The translations under genes were made by a program, and so were the position numbers. Shown one piece after another: positions 46,905 through 59,259 of a stretch of 64,000 bases of DNA. The DNA comes from Isoetes taiwanensis. Its lineage: Eukaryota; Streptophyta; Lycopodiopsida; Isoetales; Isoetaceae. The notes below the pieces were generated by a model. It saw only the letters and a list, made by a program, of their open reading frames with translations, was not told where the DNA came from and did not search any database. The DNA is taken from assembly GCA_021234155.1 (NCBI GenBank), contig JAJEKV010000050.1, forward strand, positions 9,662,085 to 9,726,084, written 5' to 3'. The first letter of the stretch is position 1; every line of letters starts with the position of its first letter.

Positions 46905-47337
46905 AGCAGCCGCAATTGCCACGAGAAGCGAGATTATGTGCATGTTGCTAGTTATAGGTTATTGAAGATGGAAGCCATACTCTGCTAAAATGTCCTGCTT
47001 TTGAGATGGTCAGGAATCGTAATTTGACTATAGCATTCCATTCCACGCTCCCATAACTTCTCAAAGCCCCATCTGTGCATGACTTGGCATTATTTATACT
47101 TGAGGTTCTAGATAAGCGTATTCAATTACTGAGCCCTCAGTAGTCATCAAGGCCTACTTATATTTTCTTCTTGCTTGTCTAATATCATCATTACTACATA
47201 GGTTTTTGCCTTGAAAATATTTCGAGACAGGGACTTTTTAATCCTAGTAGTAATGATTGTACTAGGCCATTGTATGGGTCACATAGCCTCTTGATCTTCG
47301 TGGACGTTAAAAAATCTATTCTATTCTATTCTCTGTT
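46905..47337 (+). mobile_element. LINE 3' fragment with (TATTC)n tail
   Basis: The segment SHTLLKCPAFEMVRNRN resembles the terminal zinc motif of LINE ORF2. Downstream open pieces include SVHDLALFILEVLDKRI. It ends GTGGACGTTAAAAAATC followed by (TATTC)3 at about 47316-47335. The microsatellite tail in place of poly(A) sets it apart from the other LINEs here. Confidence 0.5.
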
Positions 47338-47769
47338 GAATCAAAGGAGGAGCTCTCTGGTAGTTATCCATGCATAAGAGAAGTTGCCTCATGTATATCT
47401 CTTCCCCAATGCACATCCTCTCTCGCTACGCTATTGCTATGGGGGAAAAAAACTACTCGAATTTGCCGGTTAAAGGGGTCAAACCTCTGTGCTCGCCCAT
47501 TATAGCAAAAATAAATGGGGTCGTCCATTTATTTGTCATAATGGGCTCTCATATGGGTTTAACCCCTTCTTCCATTTCCAATATGTATAATGATGGGGAT
47601 AAAACATAAGAACTAAATTGAATTGAGAGTAGGGACCATATAGCATGTGCCTAACCCTGAAGACCCCAGATAATATAATCACACTTTATTGCCTTGGTTA
47701 TGTATCAATAGACTACGTGTGTTGCATGCATGTGTACTAGTCCTCCAACATACATGACTTCAAAGAAGG
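47338..47769. other. No gene recognised
   Basis: A short plus frame (47370-47609) has no motif. A (GAAG)n run lies at about 47766-47780. Confidence 0.4.
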
Positions 47770-48830
47770 AAGGAAGGAAGGTATTTTATAAGTCCCGAGA
47801 GCAATGGGTCCTATGGGACCCAATACAAAAGCACAAAGAAGCGATTACCACCGGATTAAAAACCCCTCCCGAAAGGGTTTTCGAGGGAAAACCGGCGGGA
47901 CAATCAACCGTGACAAACCTGTTCCAAAATGCAAAGACACACAAATATATACACTCATGTCTGGGTACCCATAGTGCCGTCGTGGCTGACCCGGTGGGGG
48001 CAAAGGTGGACTTCATGAGATCGATTACCTCCCGGATATGTACCCCGAGAGCACGACGATGGTGTGTTCATCAGCAAATGTAGGGGCAAGTCCGGTGGGT
48101 ACTAAGGGGAACGTGATCCGGCCCTGACCTAATGTTTGGCAACTCGGAAAGTGTGACCTCATCCTCAATGGCACCGGTTGTGACCTTCCACGCAGCCCCT
48201 GTGGGCTCCCCAATCCACCGCCTCGATGCGGAGATGGTGGGCACCTCGAATGGGAGGCAATGAATCTCTTTTTGAGGCATTTGAACGAGCAGGTATTTGG
48301 CCCCTGCCACCCGGGGGTTGATGTGCTCCTTAATGGCCCGTTTGACACCGCTTAGAGCCGGGGTCCCGAGCTTGCCAAGGAAAAAGCCGCCGAGGTATTC
48401 CAGCGGACCGCCACGATGCGCCCCGCGGTCCACCTCTTGCAGACGATCTCGTAGGTTCTCGCATTCTATCCCGGGCGAACCATCTCTCTTTACCCTCCAC
48501 CCACGAAGTACTGCCCGCGCCCATTGCCACAAATAGAAGCCGGAGTCTTGAGGCTTCTAACATCGCATATAATAACCAATTTTCGAAAAGTAGATGATAT
48601 GTCTATCAGGGGCCGGCTCACGTTTGAATCGATTTCTTCAGCAGAATCGATAGAGGGACCTGGGTTTCACCCCAAGTGCAATTACCAAAAATGCCTTTTT
48701 GCACTCCCCAAGTCATTCCGGTGCGTAAAGGCGGCCCGACCCCAAACCTCCGATTGGAAAGGACAAGCTTCGACCGAAGCGCGAAAGCAGATGTGGACCG
48801 ATGGTCGCAATCATAGAACTCACGCACGGT
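47770..48830 (-). pseudogene. GC-rich island with a decayed coding sequence of unknown family
   Basis: This stretch is clearly GC-richer than its surroundings. The minus frame 48532-48071 is open for 153 codons (WARAVLRGWRVKRDGSPG near its start, AKYLLVQMPQKEIHCLPFEV in the middle). It has no ATG at its 5' end. Open sequence continues in other frames on both sides: SAEEIDSNVSRPLIDISSTF upstream and ADEHTIVVLSGYISGR then APTGSATTALWV downstream. This suggests one protein of more than 300 residues broken by frameshifts. I do not recognise it; a retroelement or endogenous viral relic and a captured host gene are all possible. Confidence 0.45.
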
Positions 48831-49084
48831 GATTTGTTGATACGCATGGCATAAAAGCTTTCCAACCTATGTCACACTGGATGGGCGTCTCCAAAGCAAG
48901 GATGAGCTTGAAAGTGTGGTAGAATTTTATACCGGGCTTGAAATTCCATTTAATATGACCTAGCAAATTTGTGCCGTTGTATATCAATGTCTCTCAATTT
49001 TTGCATATCTTTGGAATTCAAAATGTCTAATACATATATAGATCTATTTTCTATATAGGTTTTTCTTGGTATAAACTAAAGAAT

Positions 49085-49215
49085 ATTACATGCACATGAG
49101 AAATGTAATCTAATGTCCTTGATGTTTATACAATCTCTTGAATTAATAATTATGTATTCGTCCTTAAAGTTTTATTTTTCCTTTTTGTTAGGCTCGAAGG
49201 GCAATTTTGATAGAG
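49085..49215. repeat. Inverted repeat, left arm
   Basis: Pairs with 51360-51500 in inverted orientation at about 80% identity (for example TATACAATCTCTTG here and CAAGAGATTGTATA there). It is followed by a (GAATA)n run at 49205-49245. Confidence 0.75.
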
Positions 49216-51359
49216 ATAGAATAGAATAGAGAATAGAATAAGAATAGAATATACATTAGCGTCCACTCAAGCCGTAGGGCCCCGGACTTAATGTAGCATC
49301 CTGGAAACTCCCAAAGGTCTTTGCCAACAAAACTGGTATATAGAGTTTATGTATACCATCATGGGCTACCAACGTTGCACATATCTGCGCCGATGCTTAT
49401 AGGCCCGGCTTCTTGGCCATACACAATGCATGGGTTATAAACAGTTTTGACTGGCAAGGCCTCTCACGATTAAGCCTCCAGCAGTGCTTCCTCCAGTTAT
49501 TAGCCTCTCTCTTTTTAGGTGTCTTATTATCATCTCTTACATAACTTCGCTTCATCCCGTGAGTGTCTCTTCTTTGTGCATCAGTCTTGGGGTGGGAGAT
49601 CCACGACCTTATTAAATTTGGACCTTGTAATACGTGTGGGCGGGCATTCCTTGACCATATGTGCTTACGTCTTCTATTTTTCACGAGTCACATGATGCGA
49701 CATATTAAGCTCTTGCTCTATCTATTTTCTCCATCTATCTTTACCAATTAGAGAATTAGGTGGCTCTACATTCTGAACCTAAGCACGTTCCTCTGTTGCT
49801 CCTATTCAACATGTTGCTTTTATGTGATATGTCCTATCTGTCCCTGGATTGAAGGCTCCCAATAACCCATTCATTAAGGTACATTGTCTTTGTGCTAGCG
49901 GCTCCTCATTGCCTTGCTGTCCATTCTTCGTCCCATCCATCGGCTTGTATAATATGAAGCAGTTGCATCCCCATGCTTGCGTCACTTTGCCACTTCGTTA
50001 AAACCATCCTTACACATTACTATGTGTTGCTTTCTTTGATTCATCTATTACCCGATGGCGATAGTTTGTCCTCTTTTCCTTTGTTGTCCCCTTTATTAGG
50101 TACACGATTTTTCTTTCCATGCCGCTTCGTGGCTTTCCTGTTTCTTATATGATTGTTGCTAATGATGTACTGCCTTCACGAATTCACAATAAGATTACTT
50201 GGTACTTACCGATATTCCTTCACCATTTTTCCCATTTTCTTCACGTGGAACCTGGCCCCCATGTCTCACATCGATACCGGTGTGTTGATGCTGCTAATGT
50301 ACTTCATCACATTATGTTTTGATTTCCCAGTTGGTGATCTAGCTGTTGTTACAATAATTCATCATGATGTAATAATTGTCTATATTTGCTTGGAATCTGT
50401 TTAATACCTTGCCTGACCACTTCCCCACCATGTGTATATATCTATCTGTACCACTGTGGTTTCCTCTGGCTGCGTATGTGTTTTAAAGGGCTTGTGTTTT
50501 GTTTTTGTACCGAAGGTCACTATTTTTGTTTTGTCAGGGTTATTTGTCAATCCTCACGATACTCCAAATAAAACTCTTTTAGTATCTAGCATTACATTGC
50601 ATTCCTTTGGCTTTGAGTGTATCATACCTAAGTCACATCGCATATAGCATTATTGGAACTTTTTATTTCTCCCCTATCATTGGTGCTTCCCTGCCTCCTC
50701 TCTTTCCTTGAAAAATTCACCGTAGAGCATCTATGTATATCCGAAAATTATTACATTGTCGTGACATCCACTTCTCTGCCATAATCGCTTTACCCCTCTC
50801 TGCCTCTCTTTTAAAATCTGCGCCTTGCAATTGATCCTGCACCCAACCCTTCTAATGCTCTTAGTCCTATTAGTCCTAAAGTAGGTTTATCTCTGCAGAT
50901 GCTTGTGAAACCGAGCTTTTAAAATCCTGGCAGCATATGATCTTCTTGTTACTCTTCTTTACTGTTCTATCATTATCCCTTAGGTCACTTGGATGGTCCG
51001 TGTTACGAGGTACTCGATTGAAAACCAGCGGCCTTGTGAGGTTTCCTGATTACGCCCCAATTTTGATTCGATCCAATGTTTTCCGAACCATTTTAGATAA
51101 GGCGTATGAAATGGTCCTATAATTACTTTCGGTTCTTCTCTGTTTCACTTCCTTGAAGGCAGATTTTAGCAACCAATACATAATTACCATTAACATTGGC
51201 TAACACAAACCATTGCATTCCAGTACTGTTTTTAAAATAAATCCCTAAAACCCCCACTTTGGACAGGGTGCATATATTCACCACCCGAGAGTTTTGAGGA
51301 TTTTATTCGCTCTGACCAGATATCAATGAACTAATATTAATATTAATAATATATGATAG
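49205..51359 (-). mobile_element. LINE-like segment between inverted repeats
   Basis: On the minus strand the end reads GTGGACGCTAATG then a TATTC-rich run. This resembles the tail of the LINE fragment at 46905-47337 (GTGGACGTTAAAA then TATTC repeats). Minus frames such as 49397-49684 (95 codons) are basic, with no diagnostic RT motif. It is therefore a tentative LINE relic. Confidence 0.3.
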
Positions 51360-51500
51360 TGATATATCAAAAAAATTTGGGCCTTGGCCTAACAAAAGGA
51401 AAAATAGAAAAACTTTAAGGACATAAATATTGGTATTAATTCCAAGAGATTGTATAAAACATCAAAAGGACATTTAGATTACATTTTCATATTTCATGTA
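51360..51500. repeat. Inverted repeat, right arm
   Basis: Complement of 49085-49215. Similarity stops at about 51500 on the outer side and at TTTTGAT on the inner side. Confidence 0.75.
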
Positions 51501-53289
51501 ATATGCATTGCATGTGCATGAGATTCCTAAGTAAGCATGGATCATGCGACAAAACTAGTATTGAGCTAAAAACAAGCCATTACACCTAATGCCAAATGCG
51601 GCATAATGCCATGATAGACAATAGACAAGCATTAATCCATGTTACAATTTTTTTTGTATCAAATGGCACTGTTGTTGTGAATAACATTATAGAGTAAAAT
51701 ACATTTTGCATCAAGCACAATTATCTATAAATAGAATTACCAAAATATTTCACATTCATGTCATTTATCGCGGTTAGAGAGAAAAGAGCTTACTCGACTT
51801 GCAAACAGCGTGAGCCCTTAGAGATTCATCTCCACTTGCATAGGTGCCTTATTCCAAATGCACTATCCTTGGCCGGGTTGGATTAACTCCAAAGCCAGGC
51901 ACGAATTTATGGTATTTGGATTCTCAGGTGCATCTACAAGATTGGTCCTTGATTACTAAAAGAGAGAATATAACGATTTCATAATCACATGCTCCTGAAA
52001 GTCTTCATAATCGGTGATCCTCTTCCACTCATTTAATTCCTCCATAAAACATCATGATGGGCCTTGGCCATGGATTTGAAGAAGCTCAAGCTCCATTGCA
52101 CTAGTATGAAACATCCACAAATAAAGTTCACTATCCTCGTTATATCCCATCATGACAGTTTGAATAGTACAAAATAATGTGATTGAAATCATGTGGATAA
52201 GGAGAATCTGTGGCATCCTAATCACTATATTAGAATATGGGAAAGGACCACAAAGTTAACAAGGAAAGAACCACCGCAAGGTAATAAATAGGAAGATCCA
52301 AGAGAGCAGCTTGTAGGTCAGCCAACAAAGAGATGTAGGAAGAATATCACTTGTTGAGAAGGTACACACTTTTGAGAACAGATAGAGCATCATCCTTATC
52401 ATTGGAAATTTTGTCCTACTTTTTAAAAGGCATTTGAAATCCTAATCTTCCAACTCTAATGGGAATTAAAGCTTCATCGGCGTCATAAAAGCGGTGATAG
52501 AATGCGCAAAATGCAAGCATTTGAAGATTTAAAACTGAGCAACATCAAGGAATTAATACGCCAAATCTGTCTTAGCAATATCCACTTGGACCACATCTCG
52601 AACACCAATACAACAAGCGAAGAAAGGTCATATGTACATGGACAAATACCATTTTGATTCGGTTGCGACAAGATAATAATGCATCCATATGCACCCAGAG
52701 ACCATCTTTCGGCACATCATGTCCATCTCACTTAGAAAATGATTCTCCAAAAGAAAAGTCTTATCTATTGCTATTACATTTTACCCAAAAGTTCCCTACT
52801 CCAAGGGCGAGAAACACACGAACTCTAGCTCAAATTTAAGCAATACCTTCTTGCTTTGTATGGGAGAGAGCATGGTCTGAAATCTCCTTAAGCGACGTGC
52901 ATGTAAACCAAGCTTGAAGCGTCGAGCCAATCTTAGCTGCTTGCACGAAGTCCTCTTTGCTGTAATGAGTCGGGGTCAAGCAATCGTGAAGGCCGGACAA
53001 TAAAACCCTAAAATTCATGAGCTCGATATCTACACCTGACTTTGGATTTTTGCTTAAAATACGATGGAAATAGGCCATGAGTAAGGGTGGTCTGACCCAT
53101 GATTAGAGCTCCAAGGACTCCAATCTTGACCGTTAAAAGAAATGCATGGGTCTAAACCATTGAGAACATGAAATTAGAAAGTGAAAATATGTGCACTCTA
53201 GATATGCATTAGTACACCCACAATCGGCCGCCAAATCATATAAAAACCATCGAGAAAAAAGCGTACAAAAATACAAAAGAAACCCCCTG
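51501..53289. other. No gene recognised
   Basis: A minus frame at 52836-53078 (80 codons, FRVLLSGLHDCLTPTHYSKE) is open but has no recognised motif or exon context. Confidence 0.35.
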
Positions 53290-53790
53290 TTATAATGCTA
53301 GATATTGAGCTTGATATTCCTCTTTCTTTTGAAGGACGAATAGTTTATTAATCAAAAGCAAAATACATGAGAATAAAACTTTGCCTTGTAGCACAAGCAC
53401 ATGCATACTTATAAACCGCGTTATCCCAAGCCCTACTTGTAAGTCACGAGATAAATACTCATGTGGAATGCCCGTTTGCCATCTAACGGCATTAGAAAGA
53501 GGCCGCAGTGCTTGGAAGCGATATCTGGGTCTTACGGCAAAGTTCTTGCTTCTATGAATTTGATTACGCTTCCTTGAAGTCCTTTCCATAACTCTAGCCA
53601 TCACAAGCAGTGGCAAATTTGGTGCTATCTTTTCCCAAAGTGATATATCCCATCTAGACAGAAGATATCTTGTCTGAAACTCATTGTATGACATAAAATG
53701 GCCATCATTATATTAAATTTGGATTGAGATTATGCATGATCTGCCACCATCATGAGGATGGATTTATGCAGTGAGTGGGGGTGCCGATAG
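53290..53790 (-). mobile_element. LINE 3' fragment
   Basis: A 134-codon minus frame begins near YNEFQTRYLLSRWDI, comparable to WNEFKLKFLLLRWDP in the LINE at 27351-27758. It ends with a 3' sequence TTTGAAGGACGAATAGTTTA (reading the plus strand at 53328-53350). That matches the complement of the 3' end of the LINE at 42205. A WWQIMH remnant lies near 53745. Confidence 0.6.
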
Positions 53791-56700
53791 ACTAGAAGTA
53801 GTGGTGTGCACTCAAAAGGAAGGGACATGTAAAGGAAAGAAGAAGAGAATGGAGGTTGTGGAGATGCTAAAGAAATGACAAAGATCCCCTCAAGACTTTG
53901 GATGGCATGGGAGAATGGTCTCCTATGCCTTAGAGCTATGATAGAATGGTGGAGGCATTACAGGTAATCATCTGACCATAGATAAGCTTCACTACTAGAT
54001 TCTGCCTTTGTTTTAACTTAGCACTTGAATCATGAAACATGACCAAATAAAACATGTCACGAAATGACAGAATAGTCAATTCTGAAATGGATTACCTAAA
54101 GGGTTTCATAAGTACATCTCTGAGGGACTCAGGTTCATAATGCAACTTCCAAATCATCACTGCTTCTCCAAAACAAAAGGGGGAATATTTCCTCTATTGT
54201 CCTGCTTCCACAAACCAATAGAAGCAAAATGCAGCTTCATTAGACAAAACCTTGATCGGGGATAGTTATCATCAAGAACCTTCATGCCTTCGACCCTAAA
54301 ACTTAAACCCTAAAACGTGGTTATTTGTAACAAAAGAAACATGGATGCCAAGGCCTTTAAAGAGATCTTGGTCCCAGGACATTCTGAAGGATGCCGAAAA
54401 AGACATCTGAGACATCCTGAAAGCCACCAGAAGAGACATCCTGAAGGTTGCCCCCTCTATGGTCGAGCAGGGCCTGCTGCATGCTACATTGCTGGCCACT
54501 TGAATCAAGGGGTGAAATGGTCCAAACCTAAGAATTTACATATAGTTGTGCCTTAGCCTACGTTGAGTGGGACCAAATTTGAATTAAAGACAACCACTTT
54601 TGGCGTGTGGTGGACTGAAAGAGATGTATTCGAAATTCTCAAAATCCCACTCTTTTATCAAAATAATGAATTCGTGCTTAACTTTACTTTTCATCTTTTC
54701 CACATGCCAATCAATGTTATTTTTCTTATATTGCAAAGGCTTATGCCATTTATTTCATGAACATATATTCATTCAACCATTGTGTGCCACGATAGGCTCT
54801 CTATGCACAAGCGACATTGTAATGGGAATTACAGAGGTCTGACAACTAGGATCATACTAAACATGGCTCCTAGGTCTCTACCCCCCTTGTTCCCCATACA
54901 CAAGAGTGCAACACAGGGTATCATATCATGATCATCTAACATCTTATTAGAACAACAGTTCTAATACATCATATCTAACTCTAAGGAATACAAGGGTCAG
55001 TGTTCCTTAGTCAGTCTACTTTTAGGGTCAATGGTCTATGATCATGGCTAAACAGAGATGCTCTCTAGCTTAAATCCTACTTCTACGCTAGAATTGACAA
55101 CCTAAACTATGACCAACCTAGTCCATCGTCCAACTCTTCATTGAAACTGCTCGACATGGCGTTCTCCTCGAAATACGAAGGCGGGGGGGCAGTGCCTTGT
55201 ATACATGAGTGTTACCCGAGGTATGAGATTGACTACTGCCATCCAAAGCTCGAAATGACCTTCAAAAGGGTCTAAACTCGCTGCTGGCCTAAAACCTAAA
55301 AGGTTTTAGATTTTAAGCCCTCTCCTCATATAGGCATCAGAATTGGGGCCTTGGTCTGCGACATGGCACTTGGTTCAATGATGCCTTGCCACATGGCAAG
55401 TGGAGCCAACTAGCATCTTTATGGCCAATACCTATTAATAGGAATAGGGTGCTCTTCCGCCGACATGTGTCCGCACATGCAATGGGGCATGCCACACATG
55501 TGAATTATTGGCTCACATAACATGTTTTTAATCTACATTGTTATTTCAGTACAAGTCTAAAATGACTAGCACGAGATGCTTTGGGAGAAGCTCATAGCCG
55601 AACCTGGGCCTTTGCCACCTTCCCGCTTTGGCGGTGTTTGGTGATAAATTGCCGGGAGCTCAAAGCCTTGAACTCCCGGCAAGTCCAAGCGATCAAGCTT
55701 CGCCCACAGAAATATCCGATCTTTTGCTCCCTTCACATAAAGAACAAGAAAGCCGGATACCTCGCTGAGCTTGTCCGGCCGCAGATCATTGATTAATCCA
55801 CCGGATGGCACCCCAAGATATTAGGAGAAGGGTCTTGAGCAAAAGTTTGCGCGGCCGTAGGGAACATCACCTCGAACCAATGGGTATGATGAAATTGGTT
55901 GGTTAGGTGCAACTAGCCCATCATGTAGGTGTCCATATAGATGAGAATGTTAGAGGTGCTAAGGTGCTTGACTCTCATTTTTCAATAAGCCTCAATGATA
56001 GCGTGCGGTCCTATTTTTCTTGCTCTTCACAGGCCTATCTGCTTGTCTCCAATAGAGATGATGTGGGGTAAAAGCATGCTATACGTTGTACCACTTTTTG
56101 GAACCCTCAAAAGTACCTACAACTTTGGGTACTTTTAAAGCTAGTACTTTACATTTTTTTTCTTTCCATTAAAATCAATCGAAATTTTTTTTGAATTGAA
56201 GGTCAATAACATGTCAATCTATAGTACTTTCGAGGATAGCTGCTTTTAGAGACTAAAAATAAATGAATTAACTCCCAAATTTATTGTTTATTCGACCCAT
56301 TTATGCAAGTTCAGTACCAGAAGTCTTTGGGTACTTGCACTCCCTAAGAGTACTTTAGATGGTACACCCTAGCATGCTTTCTTACTGTACTCCTATCACG
56401 GATAGACCCAATGCAGCTCCGCCTTTTCATGGGCAAATGATTTACTTTATAACTTTTTAATATATTATTTTGAAGCATTTGTCCATATTAGGGCTAGGTC
56501 CAATCAAATTACCTTGATATGCGCTAATTACATATACCCTCCTCCCGTTTGAAGAATAAGAATGAAGCAAATCCTATTCTATTCCATGTTTTATTTCTGT
56601 ACTTTCACCAAAACTTATTTATTGAACTATAAAGCAAGCACAACCCTCTAAGTTTAATATTATCGTGACCAGGTGTAATGAAAGAGGGAAGGAGAGGAAC

Positions 56701-57879
56701 CTACCAATGTAATAGAATGACCTGAATAATCAACTCATTTTCTAAGTTCTCGTGAACTTTTCTTCCCTTACCTTGAATTATATCTCGAAAGCATTTGAAG
56801 GCCATTGGTGCCTTTCGGTAAAGAAATGCCACAACCCATATCTCCAAACACTTTTGAATCCATTTGTCGGAGAAACAACTTGATTATTCATGAACTTACG
56901 CTTTTTGTTTTTGCAGTATGGGTTTTGACCTAAATGATCTCCATACTAAATTCTGACCTCTTTTTATGAGATTGGAGAGTGTCTTTAGGTACATTCTTTG
57001 CTTCATACCAAACTAAGAATTTTCATAATAGTATAATGGACTTTCAAAGATTCCCACCTCATACGACAATCAAATATTATTCACTTTCCCTTTTACGTAC
57101 ATATGTAAATGATGAAATTATAAAAAAAAATAAAAATAAAAAAATTTGCAGTCATTACCATTAAATGCGCGATTCGTTACTTAAATCACCCCAATGACTT
57201 AAATCAAACTATGCTTCGAATTGGAGCAGCCAAACAAAGATTAGAGCTTGAACTTGCATATAGTAGGGATACAAAGCGAGTTCTTTTTTTTGGAACCAAA
57301 TGATACACCTTTTTTCCACCCATGTACCGTAAAGGAGCTAGGAACGCTACCCGATTGCAAGAGTTGAGTGCTAAGAGACCGCATATGCCATCTTGCCAGT
57401 GCATTTTCCTATATCAAAGGAAATATTTTGTCCAGGCTTGACATAGGACTCATCTCAAAGATACAAATTTCTTAGTCTGGAGTTAAACGGGGCAGCCGGG
57501 GAGGTTGTCTTGAGAGTCAGAAGGCGAGACTCTGAAGAAGTGAAGCGGTGTACAAGGAGAGCCATTTACTCTTATTTGTGGTGGAGATCCCCTCAGAACT
57601 CTTGGTTGGGTTATGTTTAGTGCCTCCACTATTTGCACTTTATATTCTCCTTTTTTTTTTCTCCTGCCATATATTGGGGCTTTGTCCCCTAGTTCCCCCT
57701 TAGGTTTACGCCCTTAGCATATTGTACCATCCCATGTCCCACTATGGTCTCCATGGATTCTATATCCAAGGCGAGCCGCGTGTGCTCACAGGGGCCGGGG
57801 GCTGAGATACTCCTTGGATCATGACTTCATGAGATGTAGCGAGTCTTAAACAAGCGACAAGCATCCCGGCTGAGGGGGT
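53791..57879. other. Unassigned region
   Basis: A plus frame at 54317-54556 contains a short internal repeat of AGACATC(C)TGA (54376-54450). At 55566-55811 both strands are open in a GC-richer patch (minus GFELPAIYHQTPPK; plus LKALNSRQVQAIKLRP). No family is recognised. The remainder has stops in all frames. Confidence 0.3.
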
Positions 57880-58200
57880 AGGAATTCCTTTAAATTCTAT
57901 GGCGTTCTGTGGGTCCTCTAACATTCTATAAAATTACTCTAAGATTCTCTTATGATTCCTCTAGATTCTCCCAAGATTCTGCCAGTAGTTCTCTGATTCT
58001 CACCAATCTAGATTTTTTTAAGATTTCTTAAGATTCCTTTGGATTTACTTTCCTAGGCTCTAGCAGAGAATCCCCAATGCTTGAGAGATTTCCTCTTGAT
58101 TCTCCAAGATTTCTAAAAGGTTCCACTAGTTCTTGAGGATTCTATAAGATTCCCTAGATTCTCTGGAAAGCATTCCACAAGATTCTATGAAGATTTCTCA
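57880..58200. repeat. Degenerate array of AAGATTC(C/T) motifs
   Basis: The motif (T)AGATTCTC/CAAGATTC recurs about twenty times at irregular spacing of roughly 10-20 bp. It is followed about 0.8 kb later by an array of the complementary motif. Confidence 0.65.
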
Positions 58201-58959
58201 ATTTCAATCACAATGGCTCGATAGGCGACAAAGTGATAGCAAATAATCCTTGGAAAGCTCACGATAAAGAGGAATTCAAAGATGTAAATCCGCCTTTGTT
58301 GATACCCCTTCTAGGAGATATGGTCATTTTAGATTGAGCACAAGAAAGGCTTTGTAAAAGCTTATGTAATAAATACAATGCCACCTCACTCCCTTTCTTC
58401 GTGGTATAGTGCACATATTTATAATTTCACACATCAGCTGTCACCTTTTTTGAATAAAAGTGTTGATAAAATAACCAGGTGTTAAATTTCTAAGCAATCT
58501 CTAAATTGTAATCATCGACACACTTGTTCAAGTGTCAAAATATATAACATTTCCCCATATTTTTCATACTTAATTGGCGATCTATACAACCACTAGAATG
58601 ACAGCACACATTTACCCTTTCCAAAACAAAAAAAACCTAATTTTTTCCTCAAAAACCTACATATGTTTTAGGAGGAAGCATCAATAGAGAATATTTTGAA
58701 AGCATGTTTCTATCACAATTATATATGTTTAGAATACTAATAATGAGGTATGATACATAAGAATGTTTTTTCCTATCCATTTTGATGCACCATGCTGAGC
58801 ATGCACATATTTTCACGTAAAACCCTTTGCAGCTTCCTTTTTCTGCATAACAAAGTTGCGAATTATTAAAGCTCTTGGTCTATGCTTGCCCGGAAAGCTT
58901 TGAAATGAGGGTATATACATTTTTTGACACAGTGCACAAAGGGACCCTTAGCAAATGTC

Positions 58960-59190
58960 AAAATTCACAAAGAATCCTAAACGAATCTAATAATAATTAT
59001 CAAATTTGAAGGAACTTGATGGAATTTCTGAGGAAAATCTTGGATAATTAAAGGGAGTCACAAAGGAACCTTTAGATAATCTAATGAATATAAAGAAACT
59101 TAGATGGACTTTAAGCGATTCTTTAGAAACTGTTGAGGAATCTTAACGATTCTTGAAAAAACCTAGGAATCTGAAGGAAACTGGAGGATC
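58960..59190. repeat. Degenerate array of the complementary motif
   Basis: Motifs of the type GGAATCTT/AGAATCCTA/TAGATAATC recur here, the reverse complement of the motif at 57880-58200. Confidence 0.5.
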
Positions 59191-59206
59191 TTCTTTCAAT
59201 TCTAAT

Positions 59207-59251
59207 GTATTGTATTGTATTGTATTGTATTGTATTGTATTGTATTGTATT
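59207..59251. repeat. (TATTG)n microsatellite, about 9 units
   Basis: An uninterrupted GTATT run directly after the degenerate array. Confidence 0.95.
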
Positions 59252-59259
59252 CTTTCATT

